Shown: positions 44,659-54,512 of the stretch, one piece after another
Layout: each line of letters starts with the position of its first letter
Numbering within the stretch: position 1 is the first letter of the stretch
DNA from: Pseudomonas sp. GM80
GTDB lineage: Bacteria > Pseudomonadota > Gammaproteobacteria > Pseudomonadales > Pseudomonadaceae
DNA length: 64,000 bases
Direction: 5' to 3'
Assembly: GCF_000282515.1 (NCBI RefSeq)
Contig: NZ_AKJD01000154.1
Span: 1 to 64,000, forward strand
Position numbers and translations under genes: made by a program
The notes under the pieces: model-generated
What the model was told of the DNA's origin: nothing
What the model saw: the letters and a program-made list of their open reading frames with translations, nothing else
Databases searched by the model: none

Positions 44659-45144
44659 TCAGTGGTGATGGCCACCTTCGCCATGGACGTGGCCATGAGC
44701 GATTTCTTCCTGGCTGGCGTCACGGATGTCAACGATCTTCACTTTGAAGTTCAGGCGCTGACCAGCCAACGGGTGGTTGCCGTCGACAGTCACGTCGTCG
44801 CCGTCGAGGTCACGGATGGTGACGATTTGCATCTGGCCGTCCGGCGCCGAAGCGTGGAACTGCATGCCGACTTCCAGCTCGTCAACGCCTTCGAACATGC
44901 TGCGGCTCAGGGTGCTGACCAGCTCGGCAGCGTATTCGCCGTAAGCGTCTTCCGGTTCAACGGAGACTTCCAGCTCGTCACCAACAGCTTTGCCATCCAG
45001 CGCTTTTTCCAGGCCCGGGATGATGTTGCCTGCGCCTTGCAGGTAGACCAGCGGAGCGCCGCCGGCGGAGCTGTCGATGACCTCACCAGCGTCGTTGGTC
45101 AGGGTATAGTCGATGGAGACAGCCTTATTGGCGGCGATCAGCAT
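44659..45144 (-). CDS. slyD: FKBP-type peptidyl-prolyl isomerase SlyD
   Basis: 161 residues from ATG 45144 (MLIAANKAVSIDYTL). The FKBP core is interrupted by the chaperone flap (VEPEDAYGEY to QMQIVTI). A short His-rich tail (HGHVHGEGGHHH) can bind nickel. Chaperone/isomerase with a role in metal enzyme maturation. Its start codon lies opposite that of the divergent DUF3565 gene. Confidence 0.95.
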   Translation of the reverse strand: MLIAANKAVSIDYTLTNDAGEVIDSSAGGAPLVYLQGAGNIIPGLEKALDGKAVGDELEVSVEPEDAYGEYAAELVSTLSRSMFEGVDELEVGMQFHASAPDGQMQIVTIRDLDGDDVTVDGNHPLAGQRLNFKVKIVDIRDASQEEIAHGHVHGEGGHHH

Positions 45145-45439
45145 GGGGCGAGACCTTTTGCAGAAGAATATAGAAAGGCCAAGTTTAGCGAAGCAATCGC
45201 GCGAAAGCGAACACAACCCGGACAAACGGGTTTCGACGCTCACAGGCTTGCATCAGGACGAAGACGGTCATTGGGTCGCCGAGCTTTCCTGTGGCCACAC
45301 CCAGCACCTGCGCCACCAGCCGCCGTGGCAATCACGCGCCTGGGTGCTGGACCCGGCGCAACGTATTGAAAAAATAGGCCAACCCTTTGCCTGCGGTTGG
45401 TGCGCACAGGGCTCGGTTAGCGATAACCTTGGCGACTGA
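45143..45439 (+). CDS. DUF3565 domain-containing protein
   Basis: 98 residues if started at ATG 45143; an ATG at 45113 is also possible. The C-terminal 60 residues (GLHQDEDGHWVAELSCGHTQ, HLRHQPPWQSRAWV, FACGWC) form the recognisable small Cys/His domain, probably zinc-binding. The start region is poorly defined because it overlaps slyD on the other strand. Function unknown. Confidence 0.75.
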   Translation: MGRDLLQKNIERPSLAKQSRESEHNPDKRVSTLTGLHQDEDGHWVAELSCGHTQHLRHQPPWQSRAWVLDPAQRIEKIGQPFACGWCAQGSVSDNLGD

Positions 45440-45499
45440 ATTTCGGTAGGCGATCACGTATAGATTGCCGCCATTGCCATGCAACTTTAGAGAATTCGC

Positions 45500-47599
45500 A
45501 TGCAAACTTTTTTTATCGCCCCCACCGATTTTGGCGTGGGTCTGACCTCCATCAGCCTCGGGCTGGTGCGCACGCTTGAGCGTGCGGGCCTGAAAGTCGG
45601 GTTCTTCAAACCGATTGCCCAGCCGCACCCGGGCGACACCGGCCCCGAGCGCTCCACCGAACTGGTGGCCCGTACCCACGGCCTGAAACCGCCGCAACCG
45701 CTGGGCCTCGCTCACGTCGAGCGGATGCTCGGCGACGGCCAGCTCGATGAGCTGCTCGAAGAAATCATCACCCTGTATCAGCAAGCCGCCATCGGCAAGG
45801 ATGTGCTGGTGGTCGAAGGCATGGTGCCGACCCGTAGCGCCAGCTACGCCGCGCGGGTCAACCTGCACCTGGCCAAAAGCCTCGATGCCGAGGTGATTCT
45901 GGTCTCGGCACCGGAAAACGAAGTGCTGGCCGAACTCTCCGGCCGCGTTGAATTGCAGGCGCAATTGTTCGGCGGGCCGAAAGACCCGAAAGTCCTTGGG
46001 GTGATCCTCAACAAGGTCAAGACCGAAGAAAGCATGGACGCCTTCGCCGCGCGTCTGAAGGAGCACTCGCCGTTGCTGCGCAGCGGTGATTTCCGCCTGC
46101 TCGGCTGCATTCCCTATCAGCCGGAACTCAACGCACCACGCACCCGCGACGTCGCCGACCTGATGGGCGCGCAAGTGCTCAACGCCGGTGATTACGAAAC
46201 CCGGCGGATGACCAAAATCATCATTTGCGCACGGACCATGCGCAACACCGTCGAGCTGCTCAAGCCCGGCGTGCTGGTGGTGACCCCGGGCGATCGCGAC
46301 GACATCATCCTCGCCGTCAGCCTCGCGGCGATCAACGGCGTGCCGCTGGCCGGCCTGTTGCTGACCAGCGACACCCTGCCCGATCCGCGCATCATGGATC
46401 TGTGCCGGGGCGCGTTGCAGGCCGGTCTGCCTGTGTTGTCGGTGAGCACTGGCTCGTATGACACCGCCAACCTGCTCAACGGTTTGAACAAGGAAATCCC
46501 GATCGATGACCGCGAGCGTGCGGAGATCATCACCGACTTCGTTGCCAGCCATCTCGACGCCAAATGGCTGCACCAGCGCTGCGGCACGCCACGGGAAATG
46601 CGCCTGTCGCCAGCGGTGTTCCGTTATCAATTGATTCAGCGCGCGCAAGCCGCGAACAAGCGCATCGTCCTGCCCGAAGGCAGCGAGCCGTTCACCGTGC
46701 AAGCGGCGGCGATCTGTCAGGAGCGCGGGATCGCCCGTTGTGTGTTGCTGGCGAAACCGGAAGACGTCGAAGCCGTCGCCCGCGCCCAAGGCATCGTCTT
46801 GCCGCCGGGGCTGGAGATTCTCGATCCGGACCTGATTCGCGAACGCTACGTCGAGCCGATGGTCGCCCTGCGCAAAACCAAAAGCCTCAATGCACCGATG
46901 GCCGAGCAGCAACTGGAAGACACCGTGGTGATCGGCACCATGATGTTGGCGCTGGATGAAGTCGACGGCTTGGTCTCGGGCGTGATCAACACCACCGCCA
47001 ACACCATCCGCCCGGCCCTGCAGTTGATCAAGACCGCACCGGGCTGCACGCTGGTGTCGTCGGTGTTCTTCATGCTGTTCCCGGAAGAAGTGCTGGTGTA
47101 TGGCGACTGTGTGATGAACCCGCACCCGAGCGCGACCGAACTGGCCGAGATTGCCCTGCAAAGCGCCGACTCGGCGGCGGCGTTCGGTATTACGCCGCGC
47201 GTGGCGATGATCAGTTATTCCAGCGGCGAATCGGCCACGGGCGAAGAAGTCGAGAAAGTCCGCGAGGCCACCCTGCTCGCCCACGAACAACAGCATTCGC
47301 TACTGATAGACGGCCCGTTGCAATACGACGCCGCGGCCAACGCCGAAGTCGCCCGGCAACTGGCGCCGAACAGTCAGGTCGCCGGTCGCGCCACGGTGTT
47401 CGTGTTCCCGGATCTGAACACCGGCAATACCACGCACAAAGCCGTGCAACGCAGCGCCGATTGCGTCAGCCTCGGGCCGATGCTGCAAGGCCTGCGCAAA
47501 CCGGTGAACGATTTGCCGCGCGGCGCGCAAGTCGATGACATCGTCTACACCATCGCCCTTACCGCGATTCAAGCCGCCAACCGACCTATGGATGTGTAA
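45500..47599 (+). CDS. pta: Phosphate acetyltransferase
   Basis: 699 residues, the long proteobacterial form. An N-terminal DRTGG/BioD-like region (FFIAPTDFGVGLTSISLGLV), a DRTGG middle, and a C-terminal catalytic domain (IVLPEGSEPFTVQAAAICQE and ATGEEVEKVREATLLA). Interconverts acetyl-CoA and acetyl phosphate. No ackA is adjacent in the window. The stop is immediately followed by the acyltransferase ATG, suggesting co-transcription. Confidence 0.97.
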   Translation: MQTFFIAPTDFGVGLTSISLGLVRTLERAGLKVGFFKPIAQPHPGDTGPERSTELVARTHGLKPPQPLGLAHVERMLGDGQLDELLEEIITLYQQAAIGKDVLVVEGMVPTRSASYAARVNLHLAKSLDAEVILVSAPENEVLAELSGRVELQAQLFGGPKDPKVLGVILNKVKTEESMDAFAARLKEHSPLLRSGDFRLLGCIPYQPELNAPRTRDVADLMGAQVLNAGDYETRRMTKIIICARTMRNTVELLKPGVLVVTPGDRDDIILAVSLAAINGVPLAGLLLTSDTLPDPRIMDLCRGALQAGLPVLSVSTGSYDTANLLNGLNKEIPIDDRERAEIITDFVASHLDAKWLHQRCGTPREMRLSPAVFRYQLIQRAQAANKRIVLPEGSEPFTVQAAAICQERGIARCVLLAKPEDVEAVARAQGIVLPPGLEILDPDLIRERYVEPMVALRKTKSLNAPMAEQQLEDTVVIGTMMLALDEVDGLVSGVINTTANTIRPALQLIKTAPGCTLVSSVFFMLFPEEVLVYGDCVMNPHPSATELAEIALQSADSAAAFGITPRVAMISYSSGESATGEEVEKVREATLLAHEQQHSLLIDGPLQYDAAANAEVARQLAPNSQVAGRATVFVFPDLNTGNTTHKAVQRSADCVSLGPMLQGLRKPVNDLPRGAQVDDIVYTIALTAIQAANRPMDV

Positions 47600-48505
47600 A
47601 TGCTGGATTTTCTACCTGCACCCGTGCGCGGCGTGATTGCCTCGCTGCTGTTGGCACTCAACACGATTCTGCTCTGCTCGTTTCTGTTCTGCGTGGCGCT
47701 GGTCAAGGCCTTGCCGTTCGCCTTGACCCAACGTATCGCCGGTTGGCTGATGAGCCACACCCACGAGGCCTGGATCAGCAATAACAAGGGCTGGATGAAC
47801 CTGGTACGCCGCACGCGCTGGCACATCAGCGGCCTGCAAGGCCTCGATTACCAGCACTCGTACCTGATCACCAGCAACCATCAGAGCTGGGTCGATATTC
47901 TGGTGCTGCAATACGTGCTCAACCGCCGGATTCAGCCGCTGAAGTTCTTCCTCAAGCAGGAGCTGATCTGGGTCCCGGTGATTGGCCTGGCCTGGTGGGC
48001 GCTGGGCTTTCCGTTCATGAAACGTTACTCCAAGGCGTACCTGGCCAAGCACCCGGAGAAGAAAGGCAAAGACCTCGAAACCACGCGCAAGACCTGCGCG
48101 AAGTTTCGCAATAATCCGGTAGGGATTTTCAACTTCGTCGAAGGCACGCGCTTTACCGACGGCAAGCATGCGCAGCAGCAATCGCCGTTCAAGTATCTGC
48201 TCAAGCCCAAGGCTGGCGGGATTGCCTTTGTGCTCGATGCGATGGGCGAGCAGTTGGAGTCGATCGTCAACGTGACGATTCACTACCCGGCCGGGCGCCC
48301 GGGCTTCTGGGATTTGCTGTGCGGCAATGTGCGCGACGTGGTGGTGCACTTTGAAGAGCTGAAGATTCCGCAGCAGTTCATCGGCAAGAACTACGATCAG
48401 GACGGCGAGTATCGCCTGCAGTTCCAGGGCTGGATCAATCAGCTGTGGCTGGACAAGGATGCGCTGCTGGAACAGATGCACCGCGAATATCCAGCGAAGT
48501 CTTGA
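47600..48505 (+). CDS. 1-acylglycerol-3-phosphate acyltransferase-like protein (YihG type)
   Basis: 301 residues. Membrane helix near the N-terminus (ASLLLALNTILLCSFLFCVA). Catalytic block NHQSWVD in place of the usual HX4D spacing, then FVEGTRFT. Matches the YihG/PlsC-like family that acylates lysophosphatidic acid. Directly downstream of pta without a gap. Confidence 0.92.
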   Translation: MLDFLPAPVRGVIASLLLALNTILLCSFLFCVALVKALPFALTQRIAGWLMSHTHEAWISNNKGWMNLVRRTRWHISGLQGLDYQHSYLITSNHQSWVDILVLQYVLNRRIQPLKFFLKQELIWVPVIGLAWWALGFPFMKRYSKAYLAKHPEKKGKDLETTRKTCAKFRNNPVGIFNFVEGTRFTDGKHAQQQSPFKYLLKPKAGGIAFVLDAMGEQLESIVNVTIHYPAGRPGFWDLLCGNVRDVVVHFEELKIPQQFIGKNYDQDGEYRLQFQGWINQLWLDKDALLEQMHREYPAKS

Positions 48506-48520
48506 GGCGTCTGTTCCGGC

Positions 48521-48616
48521 CTCATCGCTGGCAAGCCAGCTCCCACAGGTTTCTCTGCGTTACACAATATTTGTGTGCGCTGAAAATCCCTGTGGGAGCT
48601 GGCTTGCCAGCGATAG
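48521..48616. repeat. Inverted repeat, family B (ATCGCTGGCAAGCCAGC)
   Basis: Arms 48521-48548 and 48590-48616 repeat those of 42643-42738 almost exactly. The spacer again contains a small ACACAATATTTGTGT palindrome. Confidence 0.9.
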
Positions 48617-48631
48617 CAATATCAAGGCAAC

Positions 48632-48667
48632 AAAAAACCCGCCGATGATCTCTCATCAGCGGGTTTT
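48632..48667. terminator. Terminator between acyltransferase and cysNC (bidirectional)
   Basis: Stem AACCCGC(C/T)GATGA with loop GAGA (minus reading), with a T run on the minus strand and a shorter GTTTTGTTTTT on the plus strand. Confidence 0.85.
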
Positions 48668-48684
48668 GTTTTTCAGGCTAACGC

Positions 48685-50583
48685 TTAAATCGCGCCACGC
48701 TGACGCAGCAGATCCAGCACTTGCTTGACGCTTTCTTCCACACTCACCGTCTGCGTGTCGATCACCAGATCGGCATTCAGCGGCACGTCGTACGGGAAGG
48801 ATTCGCCCGGGATGTTGTCGCCAGCGGCGGCATACAGGCCTTGCGGATCACGCTCGGCGCAGACGGCCGGCGAGGCCTGCACGTAGACGGTCAGCAGACG
48901 ATCCTTGCCGATCAGGTCCTTGGCCTGTTCACGCCCTTCAGCGCTTGGTGCCACGAACGAGGCCAGGGTCAGCAGACCGGCTTCGTTGAACTGACGCGCC
49001 ACGTGCGCGGCACGACGCCAGTTCTCGGTACGCCCGGCGCGATCCTGTGGCAGGCCTTTGTTCAGGTCCTGACGCAGGTTCTGGCCATCCAGCACAAACA
49101 CCGCACGGCCCATGTCGAACAGCTTGCGCTCGACCGCGTAAGCCAGCGTGCTTTTGCCCGCGCCCGACAGGCCGCTGAACAGCACGGTTGCCGGTTGCTG
49201 GCCAAAGCGCTGAGCACGTTCTTCAGTCGCAACATGCGCCAGTTTGCCGTGGTGCGTGGCAGTGCCATGCGTCACTGGCTGCGCGACGATCATGCCGGCG
49301 CCGACGGTGCCGTTGGTCAAGCGGTCGATGATGATGAACGCGCCGGTGGTGCGGTTGCTGTCGTAACCGTCGAGGGCGATCGGCGCATCGAGCGCGATCT
49401 TCACCTTGCCGATTTCGTTGAGCTGCAACGCGCTCGCCGGGCCTTCTTCCAGGGTGTTCACGTCAACCTTGTTAACGATGCTGGCAATCGAGCCCGGCAC
49501 GTAACTGGTGGCGCGTTTGATGTCGTATTTCTTGCCCGGCAGCATCGGCTCTTCAGCCATCCACACCAACATCGCTTCGAAGCTGTCGGTGACTGGCGGC
49601 ACGTTGTCGGCGTGCACCAACAGGTCACCACGGGAGATGTCGATTTCGTCTTCCATGGTCAGCGTCACCGCCTGACCTGGACCGGCGTGTTCCAGCTCAC
49701 CTTCGAAGGTGACGATGGATTTCACCCGGCTGCTCTTGCCCGACGGCAGCACCACGACTTCGTCACCCTTGTGCACGATGCCGCTGGCCAGCGTACCGGC
49801 GAAACCGCGGAAGTTCAGGTTCGGACGGTTGACGTATTGCACCGGGAAACGCAGATCGGTGAAGTTGCGATCGCCCGCCACTTCCACGGTCTCGAGGATT
49901 TCCATCAGCGACTGGCCTTTGTACCAAGGCGAGCGCTCGGACTTGTTGACCACGTTGTCGCCTTTGAGGGCAGACATCGGCACGAAGTGCATGCTGGTCG
50001 GCTTCATCTTCAAGCCTTCGGCGAACTTCAGGTAGTCAGCCTTGATCGACTCGAACACGCCTTCATCGAAGTCTTTCAAATCCATCTTGTTGATGGCGAC
50101 GACGATGTGTTTGATCCCCAACAGGGAAGCAATGAAGCTGTGGCGACGGGTCTGAGTCTGCACGCCGTAACGCGCGTCGACAAGGATGATCGCCAGGTCA
50201 CAGGTGGAGGCACCGGTGGCCATGTTGCGGGTGTACTGCTCATGGCCAGGGGTGTCGGCAATGATGAATTTGCGTTTCGCGGTGGAGAAGTAGCGGTAAG
50301 CAACATCGATGGTGATGCCCTGCTCACGCTCGGCCTGCAGGCCGTCGACCAGCAATGCCAGGTCGATGTCGTCACCGGTGGTGCCGACTTTCTTCGAATC
50401 GCGGGTAATCGCTTCGAGGTGATCTTCGTAGATCATTTTCGAGTCGTGCAGCAGGCGCCCGATCAGGGTGCTCTTGCCGTCATCGACGTTACCGCAAGTC
50501 AAAAAGCGCAGCAGCTCTTTACGTTCGTGCTGGCCCAGGTAGGCGAGGATGTCCTCGCTGATCAAATCAGATACGTGCGACAT
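48685..50583 (-). CDS. cysNC: Bifunctional sulfate adenylyltransferase subunit 1 / adenylylsulfate kinase
   Basis: 632 residues. An N-terminal EF-Tu-like GTPase with GNVDDGKSTLIG and DTPGHEQY, beta domains, then a C-terminal APS kinase with P-loop GLSGAGKSTLA (about residue 466) and LDGQNLR. Forms APS with CysD at the cost of GTP, then PAPS. CysD ends 9 bases upstream, so the two form an operon. Confidence 0.97.
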   Translation of the reverse strand: MSHVSDLISEDILAYLGQHERKELLRFLTCGNVDDGKSTLIGRLLHDSKMIYEDHLEAITRDSKKVGTTGDDIDLALLVDGLQAEREQGITIDVAYRYFSTAKRKFIIADTPGHEQYTRNMATGASTCDLAIILVDARYGVQTQTRRHSFIASLLGIKHIVVAINKMDLKDFDEGVFESIKADYLKFAEGLKMKPTSMHFVPMSALKGDNVVNKSERSPWYKGQSLMEILETVEVAGDRNFTDLRFPVQYVNRPNLNFRGFAGTLASGIVHKGDEVVVLPSGKSSRVKSIVTFEGELEHAGPGQAVTLTMEDEIDISRGDLLVHADNVPPVTDSFEAMLVWMAEEPMLPGKKYDIKRATSYVPGSIASIVNKVDVNTLEEGPASALQLNEIGKVKIALDAPIALDGYDSNRTTGAFIIIDRLTNGTVGAGMIVAQPVTHGTATHHGKLAHVATEERAQRFGQQPATVLFSGLSGAGKSTLAYAVERKLFDMGRAVFVLDGQNLRQDLNKGLPQDRAGRTENWRRAAHVARQFNEAGLLTLASFVAPSAEGREQAKDLIGKDRLLTVYVQASPAVCAERDPQGLYAAAGDNIPGESFPYDVPLNADLVIDTQTVSVEESVKQVLDLLRQRGAI

Positions 50584-50592
50584 GACAACCCC

Positions 50593-51510
50593 TTAGAAAT
50601 AACCCTGACGTTTTTTGTCTTCCATCGAGCCGGCGCCATCGTGGTCGATGACACGGCCCTGGCGCTCGGAAGTTCGCGTCAGGAGCATTTCCTGGATGAT
50701 GTCCGTCAGCGTTTCGGCTTCGGACTCCACGGCGCCCGTCAACGGGTAGCAGCCCAGGGTACGGAAACGCACTTTCTTTTTGACGATGCGCGCTTTGTCT
50801 TCGTCGGACAGGTGCTCGAGGATGCGCTCGTCGTCGATCATGATCAGCGTGCCGTTCTTCTCGATCACTTCGCGTTCGGCGGCGAAGTACAGCGGCACAA
50901 TCGGGATGCCTTCGAGGTAGATGTACTGCCAGATGTCCAGTTCGGTCCAGTTCGACAACGGGAACACACGGATGGATTCGCCCTTGTTGACCTTGCCGTT
51001 GTAGACGTTCCACAGCTCCGGACGCTGGTTTTTCGGGTCCCAGCGGTGCTTGCTGTCGCGGAACGAGTACACGCGCTCTTTGGCGCGGGATTTCTCTTCA
51101 TCGCGACGGGCGCCGCCGAACGCTGCGTCGAAACCATGCTTGTCGAGTGCCTGTTTCAGGCCTTCGGTTTTCATGATGTCGGTGTGCTTGGCGCTGCCGT
51201 GGGTGAACGGGTTGATGTTCTGCGCCACGCCATCGGGGTTGATGTGGGTGATCAGGTCCAGGCCCAGTTCTTCGACCATCTTGTCGCGGAACTTGTACAT
51301 CTCCTGGAATTTCCAGCGGGTGTCGACGTGCATCACCGGAAACGGCAGCTTGCCCGGGAAGAACGCCTTGCGTGCCAGATGCAGCATCACGGCGGAGTCT
51401 TTACCGATGGAGTACAGCATCACCGGGTTATCGAACTCGGCGGCCACCTCGCGGATGATGTGGATGCTTTCCGCCTCCAGCTGTTTCAGATGCGTCAGTT
51501 TGTCGACCAT
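50593..51510 (-). CDS. cysD: Sulfate adenylyltransferase subunit 2
   Basis: 305 residues. The PP-loop SIGKDSAVMLHLARKAF, HVDTRWKFQEM and RDSKHRWDPKNQRPELW are standard. ATP sulfurylase catalytic subunit, partner of CysN. First gene of cysD-cysNC. Confidence 0.97.
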   Translation of the reverse strand: MVDKLTHLKQLEAESIHIIREVAAEFDNPVMLYSIGKDSAVMLHLARKAFFPGKLPFPVMHVDTRWKFQEMYKFRDKMVEELGLDLITHINPDGVAQNINPFTHGSAKHTDIMKTEGLKQALDKHGFDAAFGGARRDEEKSRAKERVYSFRDSKHRWDPKNQRPELWNVYNGKVNKGESIRVFPLSNWTELDIWQYIYLEGIPIVPLYFAAEREVIEKNGTLIMIDDERILEHLSDEDKARIVKKKVRFRTLGCYPLTGAVESEAETLTDIIQEMLLTRTSERQGRVIDHDGAGSMEDKKRQGYF

Positions 51511-51653
51511 GGCTACTCACGAAAACTTTCTTATGAACGGCCAGCGGGCCGTGTTCGAGCGGGGAATCCTAGCACAGCGACCTTCTTCTAATCAGGACGC
51601 GGGCTAGAACGAAAGGGCATATGAATATGCCCACCAGTTCGGCCAACCCGCCC

Positions 51654-51740
51654 CTGTAGGAGCTGCCGAAGGCTGCGATCTTTTGATCTGGCCCTTTAAA
51701 AACAAGATCAAGAGATCGCAGCCTTCGGCAGCTCCTACAG
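51654..51740. repeat. REP-type inverted repeat (family A)
   Basis: Left arm CTGTAGGAGCTGCCGAAGGC (51654-51684) and complementary right arm ending at 51740, in the opposite outward orientation to the other family A pairs. A small GGGCATAT-GA-ATATGCCC hairpin precedes it. Confidence 0.9.
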
Positions 51741-51750
51741 AGGTCGTCAG

Positions 51751-52509
51751 TCAGATCGGGTTGGGGATGTCGATGAAGATGTGTTCGAGGGCGAAGCGTT
51801 TTGCCAGGTAGTCGCCCAGCGCCTGCACGCCGTAGCGTTCGGTGGCGTGGTGGCCGGCGGCAATGAAGCTGATATCGTTTTCGCGAGCGCTGTGGAAAGT
51901 CTGCTCGGACGCCTCGCCACTGAGGAATAAATCGACGCCCGCCGCGACGCCATGATCGATATAACCCTGACCACCGCCAGTGCACCAGCCGACCCGGCGA
52001 ATCATCGGGCTGCCCTCGATCACCAGCGGCTCACGGCCCATGACGTCCTGCACCTTGCGGGCAAAATCGCGTGCGGTCATCGGGTCTTTCAACGAGCCGA
52101 CCAGGCCGACGATTTTCAGGTTATCCGGGTCCAGCGGCCCTTCCACCGTGATATCCAACTGACGCGCCAGTTGCACGTTATTGCCCACATCCGGGTGCAG
52201 ATCCAGCGGTAAGTGATAGGCGAGCAAGCTGATGTCGTGCTTGAGCAGCGTCTTCAACCGGCGCTGTTTCATCCCGGTGATGCACGGGTTTTCGCCCTTC
52301 CAGAAGTAACCATGATGCACCAGCACCAGATCGGCCCCGGCTTCCACGGCAGCGTCCAGCAAGGCCTGGCTGGCGGTCACGCCGCTGACAATGCGCATCA
52401 CCTGCGGCCGACCTTCGACCTGCAAACCGTTGGGGCAATAGTCGGCAATTTTCGCACTGCCAAGGTAACGGTCGGCTTCTTCGACGAGGGTGCTGAGGGC
52501 AACGGCCAT
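51751..52509 (-). CDS. Nif3-like dinuclear metal centre hexameric protein
   Basis: 252 residues. VHHGYFWKGENPCI and GEASEQTFHSARENDISFIA, then GHHATE carry the metal ligands of the NIF3/YbgI family. AGGAG ribosome-binding site. Forms hexameric rings with two metals per subunit; the cellular role is unsettled. Divergent from algW as in P. aeruginosa (PA4445-PA4446). Confidence 0.93.
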   Translation of the reverse strand: MAVALSTLVEEADRYLGSAKIADYCPNGLQVEGRPQVMRIVSGVTASQALLDAAVEAGADLVLVHHGYFWKGENPCITGMKQRRLKTLLKHDISLLAYHLPLDLHPDVGNNVQLARQLDITVEGPLDPDNLKIVGLVGSLKDPMTARDFARKVQDVMGREPLVIEGSPMIRRVGWCTGGGQGYIDHGVAAGVDLFLSGEASEQTFHSARENDISFIAAGHHATERYGVQALGDYLAKRFALEHIFIDIPNPI

Positions 52510-52530
52510 GAAAGACTCCTAAATATCCCG

Positions 52531-52558
52531 TTCCGAGGCACGCGCGGCCTCGTATAAT
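52531..52558 (+). promoter_or_regulatory. Putative sigma70 promoter of algW
   Basis: TTCCGA (52531-52536), 16-base spacer, perfect TATAAT (52553-52558), 55 bases before the algW ATG. Confidence 0.6.
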
Positions 52559-52612
52559 GCGCGACATTATGGGCGGTCTGACCCCGCCTGCAACTTTTCC
52601 AGGACGTGCTTA

Positions 52613-53773
<1,161 letters not shown>

Positions 53774-53820
53774 AAGCAAGCTGCCCCACCGCCCGTGACG
53801 GCAACTGCCGCTGCTGGAAG

Positions 53821-53853
53821 AACGCGATGTATTTCATACATCGCGTTTTTTTT
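53821..53853 (+). terminator. Terminator of algW
   Basis: Perfect 12-bp stem AACGCGATGTAT (53821-53832) with 53836-53847, loop TTC, then a T tract to 53853. Confidence 0.93.
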
Positions 53854-54004
53854 GCCCGTCAGAACATCAATCGCTGAAACCTGCAGCGATAGCCTTGATA
53901 GCCAATAAAACTGAAAACCTGTCATATCCGACAGTATCGACGACAGCCCCTTGAGTTTTACGCTGATGCCGTCAAAACCAAATAATCAAAACATGGGGCT
54001 GAAA

Positions 54005-54415
54005 ATGGACATTCGAGAAGCAACGAAAGGCTTGGAGCGTATGGGTTCAGGTTTTATTACGGTTAAGCGCGATGGTGGGGAGGAGCACAGGTTCACTGCT
54101 GTTGATCTGCACGATTTCGGCAATGACCAGGGAGGTGTAATGGTCGGGAGCGATGATGGAACCTATCACACGATCGGGTTTGGTTACCCGGCGCACTCCA
54201 AGGACGGAAGCCACAAGGCATATTACAAGAAGGACTTTTTCGATTCTTATATGACGTGGAGTTACAGCGACAAGGATGGTGGGACGCATGTTGCGGATGA
54301 AGGAGAATTGAACGTGACTTTCTCGAATCATCTCAACTCGGCGAAAGGCTCCTACAGTTTCGAGACGAAGGAAGGTACGAAGTTCGAGGGAACGTTCGAC
54401 CTGAAAGCCGGCTGA
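54005..54415 (+). CDS. Hypothetical protein, orphan
   Basis: 136 residues from ATG 54005 (MDIREATKGLERMGSGFITV), GGGG upstream; ATG 53993 and TTG 53951 are alternatives. No signal peptide, no membrane segment, no cysteine. Rich in Gly, Asp, Lys and aromatic residues (GSDDGTYHTIGFGYP, DSYMTWSYSDKDGG), suggesting an all-beta fold. Codons are less GC-rich at third positions than in algW, so it may have been acquired. No family recognised. Confidence 0.7.
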   Translation: MDIREATKGLERMGSGFITVKRDGGEEHRFTAVDLHDFGNDQGGVMVGSDDGTYHTIGFGYPAHSKDGSHKAYYKKDFFDSYMTWSYSDKDGGTHVADEGELNVTFSNHLNSAKGSYSFETKEGTKFEGTFDLKAG

Positions 54416-54469
54416 AGCTTCACTCCGCTGCCACGCCAGCGGCGTGAATAAGAGACTTTCTCAAAAGGC

Positions 54470-54512
54470 ATGTTATATTGTTTCAAATACGCCAATTGGA
54501 ACAACATAACAT
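54470..54512 (+). promoter_or_regulatory. Inverted repeat over the TonB receptor start: operator or start-sequestering hairpin
   Basis: ATGTTATATTGTTTC (54470-54484) and GGAACAACATAACAT (54498-54512) pair at 14 of 15 positions in RNA, with a 13-base loop. The right arm covers the region just upstream and the first two bases of the start codon (54511). The left arm resembles a Zur or Fur half site. Confidence 0.6.

Noticed and set aside
45332..47296. 654-residue minus-strand frame opposite pta
   Set aside because: Antisense shadow of pta without ribosome-binding site or recognisable domain.
48721..51591. 956-residue open frame on the plus strand opposite cysNC and cysD
   Set aside because: Both cys genes are unmistakable on the minus strand; this frame is their shadow.
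51511..51750. Missing lytic transglycosylase gene between cysD and the Nif3-like gene
   Set aside because: P. aeruginosa has mltB1 here; this gap holds only a REP pair, so the gene is absent or elsewhere, not hidden.
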